64,000 bases of DNA from Chamaecrista fasciculata (taxonomy: Eukaryota > Streptophyta > Magnoliopsida > Fabales > Fabaceae), in the NCBI GenBank assembly GCA_003254925.1, contig QANZ01015565.1, positions 87,136-151,135 of the forward strand, read 5' to 3'. A model generated the notes under the pieces. The model was not told the origin of the DNA, searched no databases, and saw only the letters and a program-made list of their open reading frames with translations. The translations under genes were made by a program, and so were the position numbers. Positions 12,452 to 22,282 of this stretch are shown here, piece after piece; the stretch's first letter is position 1; each line of letters opens with the position of its first letter.

Positions 12452-13255
12452 TTAATTGGTTGAAGAGGGAGAAGGAGTGGTGTTACAATTAAGAAGCTCT
12501 TCAATCATCTGCATTGCCACTTTGTGTTCTTCTTCATCTTCCACCTCACTTGCAGGCTGAGCAATAGAGTCTTGTGGTGGTGGAGATGGTAATAATGTGG
12601 TGATGTCATCATGATTGTGCTTGTTGTTGGTGTTGGTGTTGGTGTTGTTGCCAAGGTGAAGCCTGATGACCCAATTGGAGTGAGAGCGAGGACCAGGATT
12701 CTTCTGCCAAACACCAATGTGGGAATTATCAGAATCAAGCCTCAGACATGTGAGTGAAGAAGAAGAAGGGTCCTTGCTGCAGCATTTCTTGAGCTTTGTG
12801 GTCAAGAGATCAGAGAGAGCCTTGGGAGACAAGAAAGAATCAGAGGAAGAAGCTTTAGCTGCAGAATCATCATGATTATCATCAACATCATTAATGATAT
12901 TATCATGATGATGATGATGATTAGGGAAGTTGGTCTTTGCATTTCTTCCATTCATCAAAATGGCTGCTTGGTCATATGCTCTTGCTGCAGCTTCTGCTGT
13001 CTCAAATGTCCCCAGCCACACCCTTCTCTTACTGCACACCACACACACATTTCAGAATATAATATCTAACACAATTAGTCATTAAAGAATCCCAATCAAG
13101 TAGGAATTAAGAATGATGAATGAAGAAAGTAAAAGAAGAAGAAAGAGGGATGATATGATATGATATGATGATTACAGTAAAGGGTGGCGAATTTCTGACA
13201 CCCAAGAGCCCCACTGGCGTTGCCTGACTCCTCTGAACTTTTTTGCTTGTACCAT
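12452..13255 (-). CDS. SHINE/WAX INDUCER-type AP2/ERF transcription factor
   Basis: A nuclear DNA-binding activator; the SHN clade promotes cuticular wax and cutin genes and affects epidermal cell walls. Exon 1 is 13176-13255 and exon 2 is 12452-13031, with a 144-bp intron (CT|GTAATC ... GTGCAG|T) that splits a leucine codon. The protein is 219 aa. It starts [20 protein letters not shown], and the single AP2 domain covers about residues 6-63, completed across the intron as [20 protein letters not shown]. Clade marks after the domain are the middle motif SHIGVWQK and the C-terminal [12 protein letters not shown], as in Arabidopsis WIN1/SHN1. The single intron inside the AP2 domain is typical of SHN genes. 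Oddities are a run of five histidines and an Asp/Asn-rich stretch just after the domain. Whether it is SHN1-, 2- or 3-like needs a tree. Confidence 0.92.
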
Positions 13256-13334
13256 GCTGGCGTGTAAGCAAGCAGGTAGGTGTGAATGTGGGGTTAATAC
13301 TTTACACTTACAGAGACACACAGAGAAATAGAAT

Positions 13335-13352
13335 TGGAGATATATATACTAA
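13335..13352 (-). promoter_or_regulatory. Possible TATA region of the SHINE-type gene
   Basis: An alternating TATATATA tract lies about 80-95 nt upstream of the minus-strand start codon, a plausible distance for a short leader. Similar AT runs nearby make it weak. Confidence 0.3.
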
Positions 13353-13925
13353 TACTGCATTTGCAGAGTAAGATTTTGAGTTTTAAGTACGTACAAGTGA
13401 AGATAGATGGAGGATTATATTATATATATACATATACTTATACAGTAACAATGGGTTGAGGAGGTACAAGGGCAGAGATTGTGAGGAGTATAGTGAATTT
13501 AAATGGGATTGTCGGTGGATTAATGGTCGGAAAGTGGAAGTGGAAATTTGGAAGACAACAAAATTGCAATAAAAGTTTCACCTACACAACCTTCATAATT
13601 CCATACCTTCTTAACAACTCACATAAATGACTAATGACCCTTCTATTCTCCAATCTTCCCCCACAATTTTTATTTTTTATAAAAAATTCTTTCCTTTTAG
13701 TTAGTTTGTATTTGTATCCACATTTTCAAAAGAAATTCTTCTAACAACGATAAAAATAAATTTAGTTGGTAGACTCATATCCCTGTTATTGTTGATGTGA
13801 AAGATTTATTAGTAAGTGATTTATTATAAATATTTTCATAAATACTCGCTAATCATAGAAGCATGCTCCCAAAACTTAAAGACTTGTTCGGGTATTTTTT
13901 AGAAAGAGAGGGAGAAATTGGTGGA
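13353..13925. other. Upstream region of the SHINE-type gene
   Basis: AT-rich promoter-side DNA; no other gene or clear element is seen. TA-rich runs occur at 13420-13440. Confidence 0.4.
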
Positions 13926-14277
13926 GCTATGAAGCATGAACACTTTATTTTGAGGGCGTATCAGCGTGTTAGACACGTGCCTATTTTCGACATCCATATG
14001 ACACGCATACGACACATATTCATAAGTTTCAGAATATACAATCAATTTTTTTTTATAATTTTAACATGACAAAAAAAGAAAGAAAATAATGACACTTATG
14101 ACATATATTATGAATAAATATTATAATTTTTAAAGTTTTAATTAAATTTATGGATTTTTAATTATTTATATATAAAATATACACTGTATAGTTTCGTGTA
14201 ATTTTAAAAATTTGCCATGTTAGTGTATCCGTGTCCATGTCGTATCTCGTGTCCGTGTCAATGTCTATACTTCGTAA
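13926..14277. repeat. Dispersed repeat, possible TIR element
   Basis: The left end 'ctatgaagcatgaacact' and the right end (complement of 'tacgaagtatagacattg') are roughly inverted. The left part recurs at 18238-18327 (see that entry), including the shared words CGACACATATTCATAA and TGAAGCATG. No coding capacity; boundaries are approximate. Confidence 0.5.
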
Positions 14278-15119
14278 TGGAGGAGAAAGGATGGGAGGGG
14301 ATGAAGAAGTAAACTCTTCAAATGTCTTCTCCTTACTTAGAAAGTAATATCTTATCTAAAATATTTCAATTAGGATATTTGAAATTCATAAAGAGATAGA
14401 GAATTGAGAATTAAATCTTCAATTTTTCAAATAAGATCTCACTTTTCTCTCCCTTTATTTTTTTTACTCCTTGATACTTATCCAAACATATACTCACTTA
14501 AAATTTTTGTTTACCGAAATAAAAAATGATATGATTGGTTTAAGAAAATGTTTCCTGTTTTCTATTTTTATTTTTAAATTTTCATTATTTAAGAAACATG
14601 TCTGTTTTATAAAGTCAAAAAATTGTTTTCATTCATATTTAAATTATTTTAACTTGAATAACTCTAATTTTTATATGCTAAGTTTGATTATTACTAAATG
14701 ATGATATTAACATGATTAAATAGTTTACTTTTGTGCAAATACAAAATATCACAAATTTATTTTTGGGATACGGGAAACGTCTTTTTGACGTTTCTTGTTT
14801 TCAGACTGTTTCAGAAAATATTTTCAAAAAAACTGTATAAAACACGTTTTTAGTAATATTTTCTATTTTCAGTAAAAATTAAAACAAAAAACAAGACAAC
14901 CAAACAAACAAATTTTTCCATCCATAATGAGGTTGTGTGAAAACTCCTAATGATTCTCCTTGTGATTATCAAATGAGTGCTCTTTTCTCTCTTTCTTCCT
15001 TGCCGCAGAAATCAATACATATATTTCAGTTTACAATCATTTAACTTTATTTGAAATATTAAAATGTCAAAATGATTCTTAATTTTTCTTTTTAGATTTT
15101 ATTTTTTTTGAGATTTAGA
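14278..15119. other. Intergenic AT-rich stretch
   Basis: No gene seen. Repeated phrases such as 'tttctattttta', 'aaaaacaaga' and inverted 'aaacgtctttttgacgttt' suggest old transposon remnants, but I cannot define ends. Confidence 0.4.
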
Positions 15120-15128
15120 TTTTAAATA

Positions 15129-16168
15129 GGGTAAATTACACAAAGGGCCCTGTGGTTTGGCCCATTTTTAGATAGGGTTCCTGTGGTTTAAAAAGTGTCA
15201 AATTGAGGGCATGTGATTTCCTCCGTTAGCAAATAGAGTCCCAAGTGGTTTTTTCCATCCAAATTAACAGAAAGGTGGACTATTTTGTGATTTAAACAGT
15301 TTTTTTATTAAAACAAAAAAGAAAAGGACTTGTTTGCAATTTTAACCAAATTACAGTAAGAGTAAAGCAAGAAAACCACTTTCTTGCTCATTCTCTCCAT
15401 CCTTCGCTTCCTTCTTCAAGATTTCCAGAAGCTTTGACGTCGTGGTGGTCAGTCCTGTACTGGCTTCGGCGCTATTCTCTCCGCCGGAACCTTCGTCTCC
15501 ACTTTTGTTGTCGGATTTGTTGCAACCTACGCCGCTCCGTTTTCTGTAGATCCTGCTCCGTTTGTCAGGGACATTTTATTTTACTTGATCTCCGCCTTGT
15601 TCCTCTTTTATGTGTATCTTAGTGCCGAGATTCTTCTATGGCAAGCCGTTGGATTTGTAGTCTTCTATTTGTTCTTTGTTGGTTTTGTGTTCTACATGGA
15701 TTTGGGAATGGGAAGTGGTAATAGTAGGGATAAGAGTGGGAATGTGGGGAGTTTTGCCGGATATCTAGAGGCACCCAAGGAACCGGTGACAGCCATCAGT
15801 GACGTCAAAGCTTCTGGAAATCTTGAAGAAGGAAGCGAAGGATGGAGGAGAATGAGCAAGAAAGTGAAGGATGGTGACACCCACACGATTTTTCTTCGAC
15901 GAAAACCACAACGTCGATCTCTTTCTTGCTTTACTCTTATTGTAATTTGGTTAAAATTGCAAACTAATCTTTTCCTTTTTGTTTTAATAAAAAAAATGTT
16001 CAAATCACAAAATAGTCCACCTTTCTGTTAATTTGGATGGAAAAAACTACCTGGGACCCTATTTGCTAACGAAGGAAACCACATGTCCCCAAGTTGGCAC
16101 TTTTTAAACCACAGGGACCCTATCTGAAAATGAGCCAAACCACAGGGCCCTTTTTGTGTAATTTACCC
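15129..16168. mobile_element. Pack-MULE-like element carrying an exchanger gene fragment
   Basis: Terminal inverted repeats begin GGGTAAATTACACAAAGGG and end with the complement (TTTTTGTGTAATTTACCC). The 9-bp duplication TTTTAAATA is exact at 15120-15128 and 16169-16177, as expected of Mutator-like elements. The arms are long: inverted similarity runs inward through 'aaattaacagaaaggtggac', the poly-A/T block and 'tccagaagctttgacgtc', about 300 bp per arm, with an extra segment of roughly 100 bp in the right arm (about 15866-15930). The centre (15462-15720) encodes part of a cation/calcium exchanger rather than a transposase, so the element is non-autonomous. Confidence 0.85.
15462..15720 (+). 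pseudogene. Captured fragment of a cation/calcium exchanger (CCX) gene
   Basis: In one frame this reads GFGAILSAGTFVSTFVVG, then APFSVDP, PFVRDILFYLISALFLFYVY, AEILLWQAVGFVVFYLFFVG and FVFYMDLGMG. This is the membrane-helix and 'FVRD...LW.A.GFV.FY' region of the first exchanger half of plant CCX proteins (CAX7-11 type). Only two or three membrane segments remain, and the flanks run straight into the element's inverted repeats. The frame stays open to 16029 but has no own start, second exchanger half or stop, so it is a gene fragment inside a transposon, not a working antiporter. The absence of stops suggests recent capture. Family call from memory; a protein search would settle it. Confidence 0.82.
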
Positions 16169-16177
16169 TTTTAAATA

Positions 16178-16327
16178 TTCTTTTCGGTTCTAAATATATG
16201 CTTTTTAGAGAAAATACACACAAGAAAGAGATATATAGATTTTAAATATTCCCTCTGATTCTGAATATCTGTTTTCTTTAGATATAGATTTTAAATATTC
16301 CCTCTAGTTCTGAATATCTGTTTTTTA
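16178..16327. repeat. Short tandem duplication between two Pack-MULE-like elements
   Basis: Two copies of a unit of about 50 bp occur at 16231-16280 and 16281-16325, sharing 'tatagattttaaatattcc' followed by 'ctctrrttctgaatatctg'. The CCCTCT..TTCTGAATAT words resemble the end of the Stowaway-like sequence whose other end (ATATTCAGAATCGGAGGGAG) lies at 18173-18192. The Pack-MULE pair may therefore have landed in an older Stowaway-type element. Confidence 0.55.
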
Positions 16328-16768
16328 GGGAAATTACACAAAAGGGCCTGTGGTTTGGCCCATTTTCAGATAGGGTCCCTGTGATTTAAAAAGTGTCAAA
16401 TAAGGGGTCTGTGGTTATTTCCGTCCAAAATTTGACAGAAATTTTAGCTAAAATACTATTTTAAGACCCTAACTATTAATTTTTATGCGTTTGACTCCCA
16501 ATTTGTATGAGAGCACTTTTACGCAAAAAAAGAAAAGTTTCATATTAATAATTGCAATTTCCCCTTCCTCTTAATAATTTCAATTATCCTCAATAATCAG
16601 ACTGAATCTACCTCATTGGCCAAAAAAAAAAGACTGAATCTACCTCTAACGAGCAAATTAGCATCCTACCTCGGCTGTGTTTTGAAGTAAACAGCAAAAC
16701 AGAACAAAAAATCACGAAATTGGAAGAAAAAAGAAATAGAAATCGGCAAGCAAAGAAGAGAAAGTAAC

Positions 16769-16966
16769 CTTGCCAATAACATCTTCCTTCTGCGAGTTGA
16801 ACTTTGTGCCTTTGTAGATATAATTTCCATAAGTATTGCATCAGATGCTCATGGGAAGCATCATACGAACCTTAATCTGTTGGTTCTTGGGTCTTCGAAC
16901 CCTAGGAAACTTTGAGGGATCTAAGTCCGGTGGGTAATACTTGTTCAATACCTTTCTTTCTCCCAT
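16769..16966 (-). pseudogene. Captured 5' fragment of a YJU2/CCDC94 (CWC16) splicing-factor gene, with internal stop
   Basis: Read on the minus strand, 66 codons begin [20 protein letters not shown], continue [20 protein letters not shown], then hit a TGA at codon 42. The match resumes as CNTYGNYIYKGTKFNSQK and EDVIGK before a GT dinucleotide that looks like the source gene's splice donor. This is the conserved N-terminus of YJU2, a step-one spliceosome factor. In relatives the stop position is Arg (CGA to TGA) and the second Cys of the CxxC zinc pair is intact; here that Cys is Tyr. With only the N-terminus present, a stop and a lost metal ligand, it is non-functional. The source gene is not in the window. 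Confidence 0.88.
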
Positions 16967-17010
16967 TTTTCTTGTTCTTCTACTTCAGAATTCAGATTCC
17001 TTCTATCAAT

Positions 17011-17095
17011 TTCTTCTTCTTCTTCTTCTTCTTCTTCTTCTTCTTCTTCTTCTTCTTCTTCTTCTTCTTCTTCTTCTTCTTCTTCTTCTTCTTCC
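17011..17095. repeat. (TTC)n microsatellite, about 28 units
   Basis: Nearly uninterrupted TTC repeats. On the minus strand this is (GAA)n just upstream of the captured YJU2 start codon, so it probably derives from that gene's 5' untranslated region. It creates artefactual poly-Phe/Leu/Ser open frames. Confidence 0.95.
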
Positions 17096-17281
17096 TATGA
17101 AGTCTTGATATAAAATACGATTCGCCAAACAATCTCAAAACCTAATTGTGATAGCTTTCCTTTTCAAGTCAAGAAGCTTTGGCCAATGTGCGTCTTTTTT
17201 TCTGTTCCTCCGTCGGGTCTGGATTTGCTTTTGCCAATTTTTTTTCTTCTCTTGGGATTCGCCAGGCAAATTAGCCTCGGG

Positions 17282-17392
17282 ATGGGATCACCGAAGTCGA
17301 AAAACGCGGCGACGAACGTTAAGGTTTTAGTGAGAACCGAAACCCCCAAACCTAAATCGAAGTTTCAGATTCTGATGATTGAGGATAATTGA
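17282..17392 (+). other. Short open frame inside the Pack-MULE-like element, possible second captured fragment
   Basis: A 36-codon frame starting MGSPKSKNAATNVK and ending ILMIEDN lies in the opposite orientation to the YJU2 fragment, upstream of it. It is preceded by gene-like sequence at 17180-17280. I do not recognise the protein. It could be the start of a gene that sat head-to-head with YJU2 in the donor locus, or chance. Confidence 0.3.
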
Positions 17393-17781
17393 GATTACTA
17401 AGAGGAAGGAGAAATTGCAATTATTACTCTGAAACTTTTTTTTTTTTGCGTGGAAGTCATCTCATACAAATCGGGAGTCAAACGCATAAAAATTAATAGT
17501 TAGGGTCTTAAAATAGTATTTTGCTAAAATTTCCGTTAAATTTTGGACGAAAATATACCTCAGGACTCTTTTTGTTAACGAAGCAAATCATAGGCCCCTT
17601 ATTTGACACTTTTTAAACCACATGGACCATATTTGAAAAGAGGCCAAACTACAGAGTCCTTTTGTGTAATTTACCCAATATTAATTCATCTAAAATTGAA
17701 GAGAAATATGATATAAGAAGACCAAATTGTCTTTATTAAATTACTCATAGTGACTCCCACCAATTCAACTTCTACTAACTA

Positions 17782-18076
17782 CTCTCTGTCCCAAAATATC
17801 TGTTTTGTTAGAGAATTTTTTTGTTCCAAAATATTTGATGTTTTACAAAATCAAGAGAATATTAATTATTTTTTTACCATTCTATCCCTATTAAAAGTCA
17901 AAGCTATTGAATTAGTAAGAGTAACTAGAAGCAATTTAGTCTTTTAATCTCATATTTCTCTCTCTCTTTTTTTTTTTGATCTGAATCTCATATTTCTCTT
18001 CATTTTAGGTAAATTATTCATTTCTTTGTTCTGTGTGTATTTACCATAAAAAACTAATATTTTAGGACAGAAAGAG
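17782..18076. mobile_element. Stowaway-like MITE
   Basis: The left end CTCTCTGTCCCAAAATATCTG and the right end CTAATATTTTAGGACAGAAAGAG are inverted copies flanked by TA on both sides. CTC(C/T)CTCYGTCCCA ends with a TA duplication typify Tc1/mariner Stowaway MITEs. A second Stowaway-type end (ATATTCAGAATCGGAGGGAG, followed by TA) lies at 18173-18192, implying two overlapping or nested copies. Confidence 0.65.
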
Positions 18077-18237
18077 TATTTAATAGGGATGAAATTGTAA
18101 AAGAAAACAATTAATGTTATCTTTCTTTTATAAAATATCACATATTTAAAAAAATACTCTCAAATAAAATAAATATTCAGAATCGGAGGGAGTATAACTA
18201 CTAAAATAGTTCAACCCTGATGACGTCTCTGTTGGCC

Positions 18238-18327
18238 TATGAAGCATGGACACTTCATTTCAAAGCCGTGTCACCATGTCCGACACTCTTAAGACACTCA
18301 CACGACACATATTCATAAATTTCAAAN
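18238..18327. repeat. Second copy of the dispersed repeat at 13926
   Basis: Shares 'ctatgaagcatg.acactt', CGACACATATTCATAA and 'tttca.aa' with 13926-14037. One undetermined base lies at 18327. Probably another fragment of the same transposon family. Confidence 0.5.
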
Positions 18328-18543
18328 AAATTCGTTGGTGGGCCCTATGCCACGTAGGAGCCATGTGGCATGATTTGAGGCTTGCTTCTCCTTATTATAT
18401 CTTAGAGAATAGACTCTGTAAATCACCGTCATTAATTTATTTTCACTTAATAAGATTTACATTATTTCTAGTTTATACAAACTTGATCTCATGCATAGTT
18501 AATTGATTTTTTTTCAATAAAATATCAGTTAATATTTATTTTC

Positions 18544-19609
18544 GGCTAAAGTACGAATTTAGTCATATAACTTTGTTATAGATCCCAAATCAGTCCTTTT
18601 TTTTTTCTCAAATTTGGTCTTGTATCTTTGTTACAAGTTTCAAATCAGATCTATATCTTTTTTTGTCACGAATTTGATCCCATATGTTTTGAAAACCTCT
18701 CACCGTTAGTCTTCCGTCCATTTTAAATTACAGTTTAGTCCTCAAAACTTCAAGTTCCTTTCACTTTAGTCCCTGACTATCAAAATGAAAGTGAAAGAGC
18801 GTCCCTAAAGATTCTCAAACCTTACATCTTGGTCCCTAATCCATGAATTCTTCATCAAATTAAATCAAATGACAGAGGGACCAAAACTGAAAACACAGAA
18901 ATTTTAAAACCGACCGGAAAATGCCCCAAACTCGCCGAGAAACTAAAGAATTCATCCTAAAACCCCAATCTTCGCTAAAATCTCATTCAAATAATCGCCC
19001 TCAAATATTTTAAGAAAGAATTTTCGAAAATCCAAACTTTCTTCTATCACCTCCCTCTTCAAAAGTTTGGATTTTCGAAAATTCTTTCTTAAAGCATTTG
19101 AGGGCGATTATTTGAGTGAGATTTCAGTGAGGATTGATGTTTTTGGATGAGTTCTTAAGTTTCTCGGCGATTTTCGTACGTTTTTCGGCGAGTTTGGGGC
19201 ATTTTCTAGTGGATTTTAAATTTTCTGCGTTTTCAGTTTTGGTCCCTCTGTCATTTGCTTTAATTTGTGTTGTTTTTGCATTTCTATTCCATTTCACGAA
19301 GAATTCATGGATTAGGGACCAATATGTAAGGTTTGAGAATCTTCAGGGATGCTCTTTCACTTTCATTTTGATAGTCAGGGACTAAAGTGAAAGAGACTTG
19401 AAGTTTTCAAGACTAAACTGTAATTTAAAATGGATGGAGGACAAACGATGTGAGGTTTTCAAAACATATGAGACCAAATTCGAGACAAAAAAATATATAA
19501 GACTAATTTAGAACTTGGAGCAAAGATACATAACCAAATTCGAGACAAAAAAATATATGACTAATTTAGGACTATAGCAAAATTACATGACCAAATTCAC
19601 ACTTTGGCC
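18544..19609. mobile_element. 1.07-kb near-palindromic foldback element with 8-bp target duplication
   Basis: The left arm (18544 to about 19040) and right arm (about 19062-19609) are inverted copies over almost their whole length, leaving a loop of roughly 20 bp near 19041-19061. The innermost pair is 'aagaattttcgaaaatccaa' and its complement; the outermost is GGCTAAAGT and ACTTTGGCC. TTATTTTC flanks both sides (18536-18543 and 19610-19617). The terminal sequence matches other GGCYNAAGT elements in this window. No gene lies inside; the reading frames are chance. Confidence 0.88.
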
Positions 19610-19617
19610 TTATTTTC

Positions 19618-20097
19618 CATTTAGTTTCCGTATATAACTTGGAACACCACATACATTTTGAGGATGGAAAGAAAAAAAAAGCGTTGGATCATAGACGCTA
19701 CTATGAAATAGTTCACTTTTTGAGTTGAGTGGCCGTGGTAAAAAGAAAACTTTCATATATAACTTTCTATGTGTTTAATATAAGATTCTTTTAAACTTTT
19801 ATTTATATTTTTTTATGATTAATAATTAAAAAATCATATATTATATTTTTATTAAAGATTTTCATAATATCAATGTAAGAAAAATAATAAAAAATCAATT
19901 CTAGTCGAAAATGAAAACATTTATGGATGTGATAACTTGTGATTGAAAAAGTGATTTTTCCTTTTTGTGCAGAATGAAAGTGTTTATGTAGTCAATGGGT
20001 AGGTCAACTCGAAGGTTGCTGTGCATTGACAATTATATAAATATTTACATATTTATATGTAAATATATATATAATTACATTACATATATATATGGAC
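19618..20097. other. Intergenic AT-rich stretch
   Basis: No gene is seen. An inverted 'ttacatatttatatgtaa' palindrome lies at 20045-20062 within TA-rich DNA. Confidence 0.45.
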
Positions 20098-20116
20098 AAC
20101 GCTACAACCACATAAA

Positions 20117-20241
20117 TTACGCCTCACTGGCACTATCTGAGGAGCTTTTTAGTTGGCCTCCATGCTCTTATTTGCGCAGGGATAGACTTATATTATCTTT
20201 TCTGAACTTATTATGTAATTGTTTCCGCAGTATCAAAAAAA
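20117..20241 (+). mobile_element. Short poly(A)-tailed retroposon (truncated LINE or SINE) with 19-bp target duplication
   Basis: A 125-bp insert ends in an A-run (20235-20241) and is bracketed by exact 19-mers, AACGCTACAACCACATAAA at 20098-20116 and 20242-20260. A long exact duplication plus a 3' A-tail is the signature of target-primed reverse transcription. The insert has no coding capacity. It could be a 5'-truncated LINE 3' end or a SINE. Confidence 0.85.
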
Positions 20242-20260
20242 AACGCTACAACCACATAAA

Positions 20261-20458
20261 ACTACATATGTTTCTTCATCACTGGACGTTTCGTTTCCTT
20301 CATTTATTGGTGGGGCAACGCCTAATGTTGACCTTTTCATTAGGCCACCATTAATTTCATTATTTGGTATAAAGTCTTTGGATAATTTTCAATAAAATAT
20401 TAAAACTTTAACTTAATTATTAATACAAAAAAAAAAAAGTGCGCCTCCAATTCCCACT
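20261..20458. other. AT-rich spacer
   Basis: Nothing recognised apart from a poly-A run near 20427-20438. Confidence 0.3.
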
Positions 20459-20548
20459 GTTTGCAAGAGAAGTGATTCTATTCTACCTATTAACTATTAT
20501 CCCCCAATTACGCATCTCTTTCTTCACATCATCATCTTCATTTTTTTT

Positions 20549-21596
20549 ATAAAATGCACTTTGGTGAGTACCTTGAAAAAAAAATTTGACACTTTGGTAT
20601 TTTGAGGTTTGCACTATTAGCACTTTGGTACCCTGTGGTTATTTTTCGTCTAGATTTAATGGAAAATTGTTAGCACTTTTGCAAAAATTACAAAATGCCT
20701 CCAAATAGTTTCAAAATTTTCAAAATATCCTTAGATCGTAATATTTGAGGACTAAAATGAAAATTATGAAAAAACTTTGGGGTCAAAATGTAATTATAAA
20801 TAATATTGGAAAAATAATAAAATTACAAATTGGTCCTAAATCTGAAAAATAAAATGCAATTTAGTCCTAAAACTGTGTGGTTCGATAGTGAGAAGATAAC
20901 TTTACAATTTTTTTGCAAAAATTAAAGAATGCCCCCAAATAGTCTCAATTGGTATATTTAATAAAATAATTAAATTAATTATGATCATATATTGTAGAAA
21001 ATCAATCTTATTATAATGTGCCCCAAAGACTATTTGAAAATTATAAAAGTTTCTTAACCTTAAATGGAAGGTAAATCAAATAATAGAGATACATAGTTGT
21101 TTTTTGTGTCCCAAGGACCAGTCTGATAAAGATGACAAACATTTGAGTTCATTATGTGATTAATTAAGGACTTGGTTGAGAGAAGTTTTATGAGAAAGGG
21201 AAGATTTTGATTCATCAAAACTCTAATGATCTTTCTGCAATTTCTTTTTTAATTACTCTCTAGTTCTTGAAATGAAATTGTAGAAAACTCCATCAATTCT
21301 TTTAGTTTGTTTTGTTTTGATTCGTTTTACCAAAGGGAGAGGACCTAAACGCACAAAAGAAATTTTGCTGAAGAGTGAAATATGGTTTAAACAACAATAG
21401 AAACTAACAGAGAAAATGTAGTAGAAATCGACGGCTAAGATTGAGCATGTTTTGTTAGATCTTAACGGAAAATAATCTCAGGGTACCAAAGTGTTAACGG
21501 TGCAAACCTTGGGGTACCAAAGTGTCAAATTTTGTCTTTTAGAGTACCAAAGTGAATTCGGTCCTAACCACAAGGTACCAAAATGCATTTTACCCC
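20549..21596. mobile_element. 1.05-kb terminal-inverted-repeat element
   Basis: The right end ...GGTACCAAAATGCATTTTACCC is the inverted counterpart of the left ATAAAATGCACTTTGGT. Further inside, 'ttgacactttggtattttgaggtttgcac' is inverted at about 21500-21530. It sits in a poly-T tract inside the duplicated PLD upstream sequence. The left tip seems eroded, so the target duplication is unclear. The interior shows no recognisable gene. Confidence 0.72.
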
Positions 21597-21640
21597 TCTT
21601 TTTTTTTTATTACTTGCATTCCCTTTCTCTCAATCTTTTC

Positions 21641-22282
21641 TAGGGGTGAGCAAACCAACCCGCCAACCCGCGAGCCCGCAGAAACCAACCCAACCCGCAG
21701 CTATGGGTTGGGTTGGTTCGGGTTCGCGGGTTGGTTTGGGTTCAAAATTCTCAACCCGCATACTTGCGGGTTGGATTGCGGGTTTGGAGTTTTTCAACCC
21801 AACCCAACCCGTGAGCCCGCATATAATTTATTTATTTATTTTTTATAAATATTTATATGTTTTTGTATAAATTTTGTATGTTTTCTTATGTATTTATACT
21901 ATTAGTTCTTTATAAATAAGATATTTTTATTTTAAAATTTACATAATTACACATATGTATTACATTTACATATTTTATAGAATATATTTTAATTGATTTA
22001 TATTTATATATATAAAATCTATGTTTTTTAACATTTTTTATGTGTAAGTTTTTTTATTCACTACCCACAAATTTATAATAATATTTTTTTAATGAAAATT
22101 ATAAAAAAAAATTACAAATTCAACCCGCGGGTTCAATCCAACCCAACCCGCAACTCTACGGGTTGGGTTGGTTCGGGTTAAGTTTTAAATAAAACTCAAC
22201 CCAACCCAACCCGCAGATTGATGTGCGAGTTGGGTTGGGATTTCCCCTCAACCCGCCCCAACCCAACCCGTGCTCACCCCTA
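21641..22282. mobile_element. hAT-like MITE with proline/glycine-codon-like repeats
   Basis: The ends are TAGGGGTGAGCA and TGCTCACCCCTA. The flanking 8-mers are ATCTTTTC and CTCTTTTC (7 of 8 match), consistent with hAT insertion. Both arms are built of many CAACCC/GGGTTG repeats with an AT-rich centre at 21820-22110. The open frames across it (21552-21870) are artefacts of the repeats. Confidence 0.8.

Larger units (their letters stand above)
16328..17676. mobile_element. Second Pack-MULE-like element, carrying a YJU2 gene fragment
   Basis: Starts GGGAAATTACACAAAAGGGCC and ends in the complementary TTTTGTGTAATTTACCC. The terminal repeats, about 190 bp each, include the inverted pairs 'tgacagaaattttagc'/'gctaaaatttccgtta' and 'cgtttgactcccaatttgta'/'tacaaatcgggagtcaaacg'. 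It belongs to the same terminal-repeat family as the element ending at 16168, only 160 bp away. I find no matching target duplication, so one end may have been altered. The interior carries host-derived sequence on both strands and a long TTC microsatellite. Confidence 0.78.

Noticed and set aside
15585..16031. 148-codon open frame as a functional exchanger gene
   Set aside because: It covers only a fragment of CCX and ends in the transposon's inverted repeat; the second exchanger half and a proper N-terminus are missing.
16912..17100. Open frame with a poly-phenylalanine run
   Set aside because: It is the TTC microsatellite inside a transposon; composition alone explains the frame.
21552..21870. 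Two overlapping proline/glycine-rich open frames
   Set aside because: They read across the hAT-like MITE's CAACCC repeats and its border; no start context or family match.
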